DNA of 45,451 nucleotides from Clostridia bacterium (GCA_017516305.1 JAFXDB010000091.1:1-45451); one strand, 5' to 3'; counted from the stretch's first letter, positions 7,999 through 15,818 are shown. Made by a program: numbers and translations. Notes: a model not told the origin generated them from the sequence alone.

Positions 7999-8511
7999 TT
8001 ACCCCTCAGCGGTTTCCGGCAGGAGACGCTGGGCCAGCATCGTCAGGAATTCGCCGTTGGAGGGCGCATCGCCCACGCTGCTGCATATGCGGCCCAGGAG
8101 CCTCCGGCAGCGTTCGCCGCCATCCCGCTGCCAGGTGACGGATATGGCATGGCGGATGGCGCGCTCCACCGCCGGAGCCGTAGCGTCGTGCGCCTGCGCG
8201 ACAGCGGGGTACAGGCGGCGGTTGAGCCCCCGCAGCAGCTCCGGCTCCCGGCGGATCAGCCCCAGGGCCGTGCGCAGGTACGCATACCCCCGCAGCTGCA
8301 GAGGTACGCCCACGGCAGAGAGCAGCTCTGCCGGGGTTTCCTCCCGCACGGCAGGCACAGCCGGGAAAGGGCTCCCCGGCGTCAGGCGGCCCACCACCCG
8401 GCAGGGAACGCCCTCCTCCATCCGGCCCCCGCCCACATCCACCGCCACCAGCAGCAGCAGGCCGCCCTGCGCCTCCACGCCATCCGGAAAGCAAAGCCGA
8501 TACGCATCCAT
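7999..8511 (-). CDS. Stand-alone Spo0A C-terminal-domain protein
   Basis: A 170-residue protein. Residues 60-165 match the DNA-binding domain of the sporulation regulator Spo0A: LLSAVGVP, then LRGYAYLRTAL, the recognition-helix segment APAVERAIRHAISVTW and the end segment APSNGEFLTMLAQRLL. Canonical Spo0A has a phosphorylated receiver before this domain; here only about 59 unrelated residues precede it, with no receiver Asp motif. The start at 8511 is fixed by AAGGAGG nine bases upstream; longer in-frame starts lack this. Promoter-like boxes and a TGTCGAA 0A box lie upstream, suggesting self-control or control by true Spo0A. The next gene on this strand (GH43) has its own promoter. The role is unknown. 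Confidence 0.85.
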   Translation of the reverse strand: MDAYRLCFPDGVEAQGGLLLLVAVDVGGGRMEEGVPCRVVGRLTPGSPFPAVPAVREETPAELLSAVGVPLQLRGYAYLRTALGLIRREPELLRGLNRRLYPAVAQAHDATAPAVERAIRHAISVTWQRDGGERCRRLLGRICSSVGDAPSNGEFLTMLAQRLLPETAEG

Positions 8512-8569
8512 TCCTTCGCGCCTCCTTACAGCATTCGCCATGCATCGCACATCCTCCGCATGTGCTGTC

Positions 8570-8598
8570 AGTATAGCATGGCGGAGCGCGGCTGAAAA
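8570..8598 (-). promoter_or_regulatory. Promoter candidate of the Spo0A-C-domain gene
   Basis: On the minus strand: -35-like TTTTCA (8593-8598), 17-bp spacer, -10 TATACT (8570-8575), about 60 bp before the start codon. The -35 box is weak. Confidence 0.45.
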
Positions 8599-8626
8599 CA
8601 GAAAAGACTGTCGCATCCGCACTACC

Positions 8627-8638
8627 TTTGTCGAAAAA
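8627..8638. promoter_or_regulatory. Near-consensus 0A box upstream of a Spo0A-C-domain gene
   Basis: TTTGTCGAAAAA contains the heptamer TGTCGAA (8629-8635), the published Spo0A recognition core, with the usual T-rich and A-rich flanks. It is centred roughly 68 bp upstream of the predicted start of transcription of the Spo0A-C-domain gene. Confidence 0.45.
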
Positions 8639-8729
8639 TGCCGCTGCACAGCGCTGTCTTCCGGCAGCCGACGCAGGATGACGGCGCTGCTTTCCGCCGC
8701 GTGAAGGCATGCAAAAAACCAATTCTTCA

Positions 8730-9079
8730 CGATTTCTTAAGGACTGTACGTTGTGTATGTCATCGCGTTTTCTCACAACTGACCGAACAGCGCAAGTGGG
8801 AAGCCGCTTTCGCCCGCCGAAAGCGGCGCAAAGGCGCTGGGGGAAATCGAACAGCGATTTCCCCCCGTCCCCCTCCTGCCCCTGAGGCGTCGGAAAGGCG
8901 GCTGCATATCGGGGCGGCGACGTTGCGGAGGGTTGCTTGAAAAAATAAGAACGAGGGCGCAACCCTCCGCAAAGACGCCGCATCTTCCCCTTCATGGCTT
9001 CGATGCAGCCGCAATGGCTGGGAAGAGAGAGCCGCTCCTTGCGTTCAAGCATATCCCCTAAGTTTCCGTGAAAAGCCAA
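8730..9079. other. Noncoding stretch rich in hairpins
   Basis: I see no credible gene here. It holds an 8-bp stem GCCGCTTT/AAAGCGGC (8803-8810 with 8821-8828), an 11-bp perfect stem GGGGGAAATCG/CGATTTCCCCC (8840-8850 with 8856-8866, loop AACAG), a 14-bp perfect inverted repeat (8923-8936 with 8959-8972) and a dispersed repeat shared with 35.1 kb. It lies between the promoter of the Spo0A-C gene and the end of the coiled-coil operon. Confidence 0.6.
8923..8972. repeat. 14-bp perfect inverted repeat
   Basis: TTGCGGAGGGTTGC (8923-8936) pairs with GCAACCCTCCGCAA (8959-8972) over a 22-bp loop. Flanking GCGGCG and GCGGCTGCAT segments also recur inverted in the adjoining repeat, so the whole may be an inverted, partly deleted second copy of it. 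Confidence 0.6.
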
Positions 9080-9080
9080 A
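8973..9080 (-). repeat. Dispersed repeat, copy A (about 105 bp)
   Basis: It shares GACGCCGCATCTTCCC, GGCTTCGATGCAGCCGCA and ACTTTCCGTGAA-type blocks, in the same order, with 35130-35236. In both places it lies just beyond a transcription terminator on the minus strand. Confidence 0.7.
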
Positions 9081-9114
9081 ACCGGATGTCCCCTGCGCGG
9101 GGATACATCCGGTT
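9080..9114 (-). terminator. Terminator of the coiled-coil operon
   Basis: Stem AACCGGATGT/ACATCCGGTT (9080-9089 with 9105-9114) with an inner GC pairing; on the minus strand it runs into GGTTTTGGCTTTTC. Confidence 0.7.
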
Positions 9115-9169
9115 CAATCTCGTTTTCACTTGTCAGGCGGAATATCGGCGGCATGAAGGCCATCCGCCG

Positions 9170-10243
9170 TCAGGTCAGCGCCTTATGCTGACGGCCGGTC
9201 ATTTCCAGCGCGCCCTTCGCTTCGCACAGGCGGCGGCGGGCCGCTTGCACCTCGTCATTGACACGGCTGAGCTCATGCAGGGTGCTGGCCAGCTCGTCCT
9301 CTGCCGCCTGCTTCTCCTGCCGGGCCCGGGCCGCGTCCCGGCGGGCCTGTTCACACGCTTCAGCGGCGCGGGCTGCGGCCTCGTCCACCTCCTGCTGGCT
9401 GCGGCGGCATTTTTCTGCCTCCTCCTCGTCCTCCCGGAGGCGGCGGGCCGTCTCCTGCAGCCGGGCGCGGGCATCCTCCACGTCATGCTCCATGCTTTGC
9501 AGCAGACGTGCCTTCTCCGCCAGCTCGCCATTGACGGCCTGCAGCCGTCCGGCGGCCTCCGCCAGGCGGTTCTTCAGCAGCAGGTCAACGACAGATTCCT
9601 CGTCCTCCGTCTGCGGACGGCTTTTCGCCTGCTTTACCGCCTCCCGGAGCGTTCCGCACTCCGCCAATGCCTGGGCCAGCTGCTCCCGCAGGCGCAGCAC
9701 CTCCTCAGAGGCGTCCGCTTCACCGTCCTTCTCCGGCACAGCCGCCCGCGCTGCCTCGGCGGCAGGCGCCAGCTTCAGGTGTGCGCGTTCATCCACCTCT
9801 CCGGGGAGGATCAGCTTCCTCTCCTGCAGGGAGGCCCCGGCATAGCGGCAAAGGCTCTCCAGACGGCTGCGGAGCTGCGCATCCACCACCGCCACGGGCA
9901 GCGCCTGCATATTGGAAAGCCGTTCCACCTCCTGCCAGGGAAGGCGACGGCCATCCTGCATGGGGAAGGGGAAGCCCTCGCCCAGGGGACGGGGGAAGCG
10001 GCGGCTGCAGAACACTGCGTCATAGCATTCCCACAGGGCGGCCGCATCCAGCAGGTACATATACGCGGGCCCGTCCTTATCCAGGCGTTTTGCATAATGA
10101 TGCAGCAGCTCGCATCGTCCGCCCGCCGCAACCTCATTCTTCAGCGCCTCACGCAGGACGCTGTAATACCGTTGACGGCTGGTGCTGCCGCGCTTCAGCT
10201 CGTCGTCCTTCACATCCTGGCAGAAGATCTCATACGCGCTCAT
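9170..10243 (-). CDS. Coiled-coil protein, tandem paralogue B
   Basis: A 357-residue cytoplasmic protein with no signal or membrane segment. Residues 1-130 form a domain shared with the upstream gene (MSAYEIF, then SRQRYYSVLREAL, GGRCELL, LWECYD, and later LPWQEVERL). From about 180 to the end it is almost continuous Ala/Glu/Arg/Gln-rich coiled coil. AAGGAG precedes the ATG. It lies 37 bp after paralogue A in one operon. I do not recognise the family. Coiled coils of this kind suggest a structural or scaffolding partner, perhaps a heteromer of the two paralogues, but that is inference. Confidence 0.8.
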   Translation of the reverse strand: MSAYEIFCQDVKDDELKRGSTSRQRYYSVLREALKNEVAAGGRCELLHHYAKRLDKDGPAYMYLLDAAALWECYDAVFCSRRFPRPLGEGFPFPMQDGRRLPWQEVERLSNMQALPVAVVDAQLRSRLESLCRYAGASLQERKLILPGEVDERAHLKLAPAAEAARAAVPEKDGEADASEEVLRLREQLAQALAECGTLREAVKQAKSRPQTEDEESVVDLLLKNRLAEAAGRLQAVNGELAEKARLLQSMEHDVEDARARLQETARRLREDEEEAEKCRRSQQEVDEAAARAAEACEQARRDAARARQEKQAAEDELASTLHELSRVNDEVQAARRRLCEAKGALEMTGRQHKALT

Positions 10244-10280
10244 CGCTTTGCTCCTTCATTCATTCGTTCATGTGTTCCGA

Positions 10281-11504
10281 TCATTCCTCAGCCGTGCGGC
10301 GGCTGGTATGCACCACGGCCCGGACAAGGGTCTGCGCGGCGCCGTCTGCATGAATAAAGCGCACAGCAGGGCTCTCCACCGCTTCGATCAGGCGCTCGCC
10401 CTCCGGGGCGTCCCCGGCGGCGGCGCTGGCCGGGCTGTGCAGCGCGCTGTCAAAGGCATCCCCCTTTTCCGGGTATGCCACCGTCAGCCCCAGCTGCTGC
10501 ATCGCCTGCTCCAGGCGCACCAGGTGGGCGTTGACGGAGGCGGACAGGGCCGCAAGCCCCTCCAACAGCTGCGCATCCGCCCCATGAGCCGGGGCATTTC
10601 CCAGCAGGGCAGGCATTTCCCGGCTGAACATCCCCTGCAGCTCGGCGTAGCTCTGCGCCAGAAAGCGGAAGTCCTCCGCCTGCAGGCTGGTTTGCAGCGT
10701 CTCCATCTGCTTTTCAAGGGACGCCTGCAGCTGCGTGCGCAGCGTGTCATAGACCGCAGCGCGGCGAACGTCTGCCTCCTCGGCCTCCCGGCGGATTGTC
10801 TCGCGGGCCTGCTGCTCCTGCCGGGCTGCGGCGGACAGGGCGTCGTGCATCTCCCTTTCGGCAGCGGCGCGCTTGTCCGCCATTTCACGCTTCAGCGCAT
10901 CCTCCATCTGGTGGCGGCGGGCATCTGCCTTGTACTGCAGCTGCTGGGAGATCACGCCCTCCTCCAGCTGCGTCACACGCTCGCGCAGGGCGTCCCGCTG
11001 GGCGCGCAGCTCCCTGTTGTCCGTCTGCAAAGCCTGATTCACGGCCCGCAGGCCCTCCAGCTCGCGCTCCACGGCCTTGCGGGCGTCCGCGTCGTGGCTC
11101 TCATCACGGGCATTGGCCAGCTGATAGCTGACATTGCGCAGCCGCACGAGCATCTCCGGCAGCTTCGGGTCATTGACGAGGAAGGCAGAGCCCTTCTCCA
11201 TGTCCTCCCAGGTCAGGGGCGTATTCTCCGCCCGCAGGATGTGGGGGACATGATGGGCTGCATCCTTCATACGGCGGCCGTCCACAATGGAGGCGAAGCA
11301 CTCCCGCAGGGCGGAAAATTCCAGCGCCTGTATGCCCTTGCCGCCGGCGGCGATCATCTCCTCCAGGAAATCGCTGCGGCCGTCCTTGGCCAGCTCCTCG
11401 TGGAGGGCGTCGCGCAGGAGGATAAAGTACTCCTGGCGGCTGCGGCGGTTCTCCGGGTCACGGCGGCCGGCGCGATCCTCCTGCCAGATCTCAAGCGCAG
11501 TCAT
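10281..11504 (-). CDS. Coiled-coil protein, tandem paralogue A
   Basis: A 407-residue cytoplasmic protein. The ATG at 11504 follows AAGGAGG; upstream in-frame codons would add 36 Arg/Glu-rich residues with no ribosome site. The N-terminal domain parallels that of paralogue B (MTALEIW, SRQEYFILLRDAL, DGRSDFLEE, LRECFA, LTWEDMEKG). Residues of about 125-260 are strongly heptad-like coiled coil, followed by a helical segment (LEKQMETLQTSLQAEDFRFL) and a C-terminal tail without coiled coil (FIHADGAAQTLVRAVVHTS). First gene of a two-gene operon with a good promoter. The function is unknown; no enzyme motif was seen. Confidence 0.8.
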   Translation of the reverse strand: MTALEIWQEDRAGRRDPENRRSRQEYFILLRDALHEELAKDGRSDFLEEMIAAGGKGIQALEFSALRECFASIVDGRRMKDAAHHVPHILRAENTPLTWEDMEKGSAFLVNDPKLPEMLVRLRNVSYQLANARDESHDADARKAVERELEGLRAVNQALQTDNRELRAQRDALRERVTQLEEGVISQQLQYKADARRHQMEDALKREMADKRAAAEREMHDALSAAARQEQQARETIRREAEEADVRRAAVYDTLRTQLQASLEKQMETLQTSLQAEDFRFLAQSYAELQGMFSREMPALLGNAPAHGADAQLLEGLAALSASVNAHLVRLEQAMQQLGLTVAYPEKGDAFDSALHSPASAAAGDAPEGERLIEAVESPAVRFIHADGAAQTLVRAVVHTSRRTAEE

Positions 11505-11614
11505 CCTCGTCCTCCTTGTTTTCTTTTCTTCATGTTCCTCAACGCCGGGCAGAAACGGTTTTCCCGCGCTTTTCGCAGATCTTTCGCCCCCGCGGCCCGG
11601 CAGGCTGTACATTC

Positions 11615-11643
11615 AGTATACCATCCCCCGCGCCCCAGTTCAA
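11615..11643 (-). promoter_or_regulatory. Promoter of the coiled-coil operon
   Basis: On the minus strand: TTGAAC (11638-11643), 17-bp spacer, TATACT (11615-11620). It leaves a leader of about 105 nt. Confidence 0.65.
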
Positions 11644-11788
11644 GATAGGCCGCAAAGAAAATCAGCGCCCGGCGGCGGCGTTCATCAGTATGATGTGTAA
11701 AATTCCTGCCGGAACGCTTCCCTTTTGCGGCAAAACGTGGTATGATAGCAACGTAAACAAGAATCCGTCCTGCCAAGCAAGGAGAGGT

Positions 11789-12913
11789 ATGAACATGAAG
11801 CAAATGCTGCGCCTGATGTGCCTGACGCTGGCGACCCTGATGCTGATGCTGCCCGTAGCCCAGGCGGCCTCCACCCCCACCCCGCCGCCGGTGATGATCC
11901 GTCAAACCCCCGCCGAGCCCCCCGCCGTCATCCAGGAGATGCTGGACATTGCCTACACCGAGTGGGAGACGCTGGCCGGCAAGACCCTGCCCCGCTGCAA
12001 CAAATACACCGAATGGCGCGGCAAGGGCGTCAGCTTCGGCTGGTGCGCCGGGTACATCACCTGGTGCATGTTGGAGGCCGGTGTGCCCCAGTATGAGATT
12101 GAGCACTTCCTGGACACCTCCAACGACACCGCCGAGGGCTTCTACCCCGTGGAGGGCGTGATGCATGTGCAGGAGGCCGGTGTGGGCAAGCTCCTGCGCG
12201 CCTATCAGCGCATGAACCGCACCACCATGATCCCCCAGCCCGGCTACATCCTGGTTTATGGCTGCTCCTACAACAAGACCATCCATGTGGGCCTGGTGTA
12301 TGAGGTCATCGACCTGGGCGGCGGCCGCTACCGCATCACCACCCTGGAGGGCAACATGGCCAACCGGGTAAAGATGTACATCCACGACTACGACATGAAC
12401 GCCGTCGTCAAGACCAACAACCGCAAGTCCACCAACCTCAGCGTCGTCCCCGAAAGCGAGCGCACCCTGCCCGAGAGCACTTATGTGGATTATTCCATCC
12501 CTATGACCAAGCCCTCCGACAGCGCAACCAGCAAGTACACCTACTATGTGCACTGCTTCCTGATGCCCTGGGTGCCCGGCGGGGCTGAACCCACGGCGAC
12601 GCCCGTCCCCACGGCGGAGCCCACGCCCGCGCCCACCGCGACGCCTGCGCCTGCCGCAACCCCCACGCCCATGGTTACCCCGGAACCGGCCCCCGAGGTC
12701 ACCGCAGCGCCGGAGGCCGCCGTCACCGCAGCGCCCGCGCCGGAGGTCACCGCCACCCCCGAGCCCGCTCCCGCCGAGGATATTCCGGCTGCGCCCACCT
12801 ACCCCTGCCAGGGCAAGGGCGGCGAATGCCCCTACGTCACCCGCAGCGAGGACGATCCCTTCTGCCGCGCCTGTGACCGCAATGACAACGGCATTGAGGA
12901 CGCGCTGGAATAA
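11789..12913 (+). CDS. Secreted CHAP-like cysteine hydrolase with Pro/Thr linker and Ca-loop tail
   Basis: A 374-residue secreted protein. Signal peptide about 1-27 (ending VAQAA). Residues 45-200 look like a CHAP/NlpC-type papain fold: the likely nucleophile C86 in SFGWCAGYITWC, and H166 in IHVGLVYEV followed by a conserved-looking TLEGN. A Pro/Thr/Ala linker of about 70 residues follows, then a short Cys module (CQGKGGEC and CRAC). The last 12 residues, DRNDNGIEDALE, fit an EF-hand calcium loop. Start chosen for AAGGAG. Cleavage of peptidoglycan peptides is the likely role; a substrate is not shown by the sequence. Confidence 0.78.
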   Translation: MNMKQMLRLMCLTLATLMLMLPVAQAASTPTPPPVMIRQTPAEPPAVIQEMLDIAYTEWETLAGKTLPRCNKYTEWRGKGVSFGWCAGYITWCMLEAGVPQYEIEHFLDTSNDTAEGFYPVEGVMHVQEAGVGKLLRAYQRMNRTTMIPQPGYILVYGCSYNKTIHVGLVYEVIDLGGGRYRITTLEGNMANRVKMYIHDYDMNAVVKTNNRKSTNLSVVPESERTLPESTYVDYSIPMTKPSDSATSKYTYYVHCFLMPWVPGGAEPTATPVPTAEPTPAPTATPAPAATPTPMVTPEPAPEVTAAPEAAVTAAPAPEVTATPEPAPAEDIPAAPTYPCQGKGGECPYVTRSEDDPFCRACDRNDNGIEDALE

Positions 12914-12938
12914 CATCCGTACAACCACATAGCAAACA

Positions 12939-12976
12939 CGCGCCTCCCCGGCATTCAAAGCCGCCGGGGAGGCGCG
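12939..12976. terminator. Bidirectional terminator-like hairpin
   Basis: A perfect 14-bp stem CGCGCCTCCCCGGC/GCCGGGGAGGCGCG (12939-12952 with 12963-12976) between convergent genes. T tracts on both sides are short. Confidence 0.6.
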
Positions 12977-13013
12977 CGTTCTCTATCCGGGGCATATCCC
13001 GCCCCGCCACCTC

Positions 13014-13026
13014 AATTCCGAATTCC
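13014..13026. repeat. AATTCCG-type intergenic repeat, copy 2
   Basis: AATTCCGAATTCC lies about eight bases beyond the stop of the SH3b-protein gene; a short member of the family seen at 591-630. Confidence 0.5.
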
Positions 13027-13033
13027 GAGAGAC

Positions 13034-14716
13034 TCACCCGTTTCCGCCCCAGAGCCAGCTCTGCGGCACATACATCACCATACCATCGCTGCCCAGAAGG
13101 ATGTACTGCTTGGTGCGCCCTTCCTCCTCCACGCCCACAACCCAGTAATCGTAGCCCAGCTGGGTTCCCTGTTCCTCGTATTCCTCGCGGAAGATCAGCT
13201 CCGGGAAGGCGTCCCGCACGGCGTCCATGTCCGCGCCGAAGGCCAGGTATTTCGTCATCATCCAGCCGGTGCGGGCGGTGGCGCCGAAGCCGATCTGCAC
13301 CCGCGTCCAGTCGCCCTTACGTTCCAGCACCAGCACGGGGGTGCCGTTGTAGAACTTGCCCAGGGAGTTGCCCGATTTACTGGCCCCGTCCCGCAGGTGC
13401 AGGCGATCCGCCGGGTCGGGGTTGCTGACCACGGCCCAGCCGGACTGATCCAGCTCGGGGGTTGCGCCATTCAGTTCACTGAGGTTGATCGTGAACAGGT
13501 CGGTGCTTGCCATGGTGCCCACACGGAAAACGTCCTCCCCGTCAGCGCCGGCGTCATGCAGACGGATGCCAAAGGCATTGGCAGAAAAGTGAATATCCAT
13601 CGACGGGCCATAACAGGTGCACCAGGAAAGCAGCCACCGGCCATCCTCCCGGCGGGTGAAGGAAGCGCTCATGTTCTGCTGCGCCCACTCGAATTCAAGG
13701 TCGCCGCTGCCCGCGTGGAAGAAGTCGATGCCCGCATCCTCTGGCAGCGGCTGGCTGACGTAAGCCGGGCCATTTTCGAATACATAGAGGTACTTCACGC
13801 CCTCCACCCTCGCCAGCACAACGAGGCTGTGGGTCTCGATGCGGTTTTGCAGGATGACCGCGCCCTCGGGCAGAGGGTATTGGGACAGGTCAAAGGCGTC
13901 CTGGGTGAGGAAGGTGTCCCCGCCCGTCCAGCACCAGATGAGGTCATCGAAGGGCTCGGTTTCCAGCCGGGCCAGCAGGCTCTCCGACAGAGCCACGGGC
14001 ATCGCATCCGTCACCACGGGGTCGAGGCCGGCCTGCAGCTTCACGCGCTTGATCAGCAGCACGCCGTTGCTGATGCGGGAATAAACCACATCGGCCTCGG
14101 CACCGTCATTGAAGGCCTGATAGTCCCGCAGCGTGTAGCCAGGGAACATCTCCGCGGCGTTCTGCTCGCTGATGGCGGCGCGGTCCATCGCATCCTGCGG
14201 GCTGAGGGGCAGCTCTTCGGCCCAGCGGGGCCAGTCGGTCACGCCGCCGGGGACGACGGTGGTGAAGGGGGTTTTCCCCGTATGGTAGGTCAGCACATCT
14301 CCCTCCACCGCCACAGGCAGATAACCGGGAATGACCCACCCCGCCAGGCGGAAGCGCTCCCCGTCATAGCGGTAGGTGAGGGTGACCGTGTTGTCCTTCT
14401 GGGCGATGTATACGCTCTGCCCGTCCTGTGCGGCGACTTCCGGATAAGCCGGGTACAGTTCGTCCATCACGTAGTCCTGGCCGATGATCGTCCACCCGTC
14501 GCCGCGGTTTTCCACCTGAAAGGCGTTGCGGTTCTCCGCAATGGCAATGCCCACCCGGCGGCCATCCGGCAGGATGACCTCCGCAAACTCCACCGGCAGC
14601 CGCTGACCGTAGTACTCGTCAACCAGCGCCTGCACCTCCGGCGGGACATCCTCCGGCTCAGCCACCGCCATCACCGGCAGCAGGCAAATCAACAGAACAA
14701 GCAAGAGCTTGCGCAT
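13034..14716 (-). CDS. Secreted SH3b-domain protein (560 aa)
   Basis: Signal peptide MRKLLLVLLICLLPVMAVAE. The large middle part has no recognised domain. A bacterial SH3 domain sits near residues 425-495 (LHLRDGASKSGNSLGKFYNGTP, then GDWTRVQI and GWMMTKYLA). The C-terminal 60 residues carry a further beta-type segment (YWVVGVEEEGRTKQYILLG). SH3b domains often bind cell-wall peptides, so an exported wall-associated protein is likely. AGGAGG precedes the ATG. It is the second gene after another SH3b protein, 71 bp away. Confidence 0.85.
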   Translation of the reverse strand: MRKLLLVLLICLLPVMAVAEPEDVPPEVQALVDEYYGQRLPVEFAEVILPDGRRVGIAIAENRNAFQVENRGDGWTIIGQDYVMDELYPAYPEVAAQDGQSVYIAQKDNTVTLTYRYDGERFRLAGWVIPGYLPVAVEGDVLTYHTGKTPFTTVVPGGVTDWPRWAEELPLSPQDAMDRAAISEQNAAEMFPGYTLRDYQAFNDGAEADVVYSRISNGVLLIKRVKLQAGLDPVVTDAMPVALSESLLARLETEPFDDLIWCWTGGDTFLTQDAFDLSQYPLPEGAVILQNRIETHSLVVLARVEGVKYLYVFENGPAYVSQPLPEDAGIDFFHAGSGDLEFEWAQQNMSASFTRREDGRWLLSWCTCYGPSMDIHFSANAFGIRLHDAGADGEDVFRVGTMASTDLFTINLSELNGATPELDQSGWAVVSNPDPADRLHLRDGASKSGNSLGKFYNGTPVLVLERKGDWTRVQIGFGATARTGWMMTKYLAFGADMDAVRDAFPELIFREEYEEQGTQLGYDYWVVGVEEEGRTKQYILLGSDGMVMYVPQSWLWGGNG

Positions 14717-14733
14717 ATTCGTCCCTCCTAATC

Positions 14734-14786
14734 AAATTCCGAATTACGAATTCATAATTTCGAATTTGCGAAAGCTCCGCTTTCGC
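14734..14786. repeat. AATTCCG-type repeat, copy 3, plus small hairpin
   Basis: AAATTCCGAATTACGAATTC and nearby variants (14734-14767) are followed by a GCGAAAGC-TCC-GCTTTCGC hairpin (14768-14786). Together they fill the gap between the two SH3b-protein genes. Confidence 0.55.
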
Positions 14787-14787
14787 A

Positions 14788-15681
14788 TCACCCATTCGCC
14801 GGAAGGAGCAAATCCGTCCAGCTATCCATATCGAAGACTTCCAGCAGCACGGCGTTGTCCGGGTGATCGTCGCCCTGCACCAGATGGCGGGCGTACTGGT
14901 AATCCCGGCCATCCACGCGGTAGACACAGCAGGAATCCGTGGCCAGCTGGAGGGTGAAGCAGCGGCCGTCACCCAGGCGTACTTCAAGGGTCGCGCCAAA
15001 GGGGCAGCCCGCCACCTCTCCGCCCAGGTCGTTGGCGTTGGTCAGCAGCACGGACAGGGCGGCCATCATGTCCCCATTGCCGGGGGCGCTGGCCGCAAGA
15101 GCCTCACCCTGGTAGGTGAGAATCACGCTGGAAATATCCCAGAGCATCTCCGGGCGGAAATTGGTCTGGGCCTCCGTGTCCTTGGCGGTTTTGCGGATCC
15201 AGCCCGACGCCCCGCGCAGGCTGACGCACACCCACTGCCTGCTGCCGCTGCTGTATTCGGTGATGATGGGCAGCTCCGCGCCCGTGGAGAGATACCCCAC
15301 GCGGGGGGCGGTGGTCTCCGGGTAGGCATATACCGGCGTGCCCTGATCGCAGACGTACCAGGCGGGATCCATCAGCAGGTACTCGCTGTGCACCCAGCCG
15401 GTTTTATTGCCGTCGGAGTAATAGATGTAGGCCCAGCCGTCCCACGCCTCAATGACAGGGATGGTTTCGCCGGTGTAGCGCAGAGTCGTCACCTTCTTGC
15501 CGCCCTGATCACCGCGGGCGTCGTAGACGCTCAGGTTCTCGCAGAGGATCACGGCAGGGGTGCAGGCGATGCCCGTCCAGTTGTAGAAGTCCACATCCAC
15601 CCCGTCGGGGGCCAGAATGGTCGCCTGGGCGGTGCTGGCAGACAGCAGCAGGCAGAGCAGCAGGGAAATCAGGCGTTTCAT
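14788..15681 (-). CDS. Secreted protein with two SH3b domains (297 aa)
   Basis: Signal peptide MKRLISLLLCLLLSASTAQA. Two SH3b units follow: about 45-105 (LSVYDARGDQGGKKVTTLRYTG, ending GWVHSEYLL) and about 110-165 (TPVYAYPETTAPRVGYLSTG, ending GWIRKTAK). The C-terminal 120 residues are of unknown fold, with three Cys residues (GCPFGATLEV and SCCVYRV). It is the first gene of a pair with the larger SH3b protein and probably works with it at the cell wall. Confidence 0.85.
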   Translation of the reverse strand: MKRLISLLLCLLLSASTAQATILAPDGVDVDFYNWTGIACTPAVILCENLSVYDARGDQGGKKVTTLRYTGETIPVIEAWDGWAYIYYSDGNKTGWVHSEYLLMDPAWYVCDQGTPVYAYPETTAPRVGYLSTGAELPIITEYSSGSRQWVCVSLRGASGWIRKTAKDTEAQTNFRPEMLWDISSVILTYQGEALAASAPGNGDMMAALSVLLTNANDLGGEVAGCPFGATLEVRLGDGRCFTLQLATDSCCVYRVDGRDYQYARHLVQGDDHPDNAVLLEVFDMDSWTDLLLPANG

Positions 15682-15818
15682 AGACGCACCTCCAGTTTAT
15701 CTTTGCCTACATAACGCTCGAGCGAGGCACTTTCTTCCATCACCTGCACAAATAGACGGAGGAAAGCTGCGCTTTTTCCATGCGGGCCACTTCCAAATTA
15801 TCTTTTTTTGCGCTATAC

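Noticed and set aside
8006..9163. 385-codon minus-strand open frame over the hairpin region
   Set aside because: It runs through inverted repeats and the 0A-box region and reads the Spo0A-C gene in another frame; the product is compositionally biased.
10256..10270. TTCA tetranucleotide run between the coiled-coil genes
   Set aside because: Only three units and located before the ribosome site, so it would not shift a frame.
15715..15724. Palindrome CGCTCGAGCG
   Set aside because: Short, GC-rich and not placed against a recognisable promoter; likely chance.
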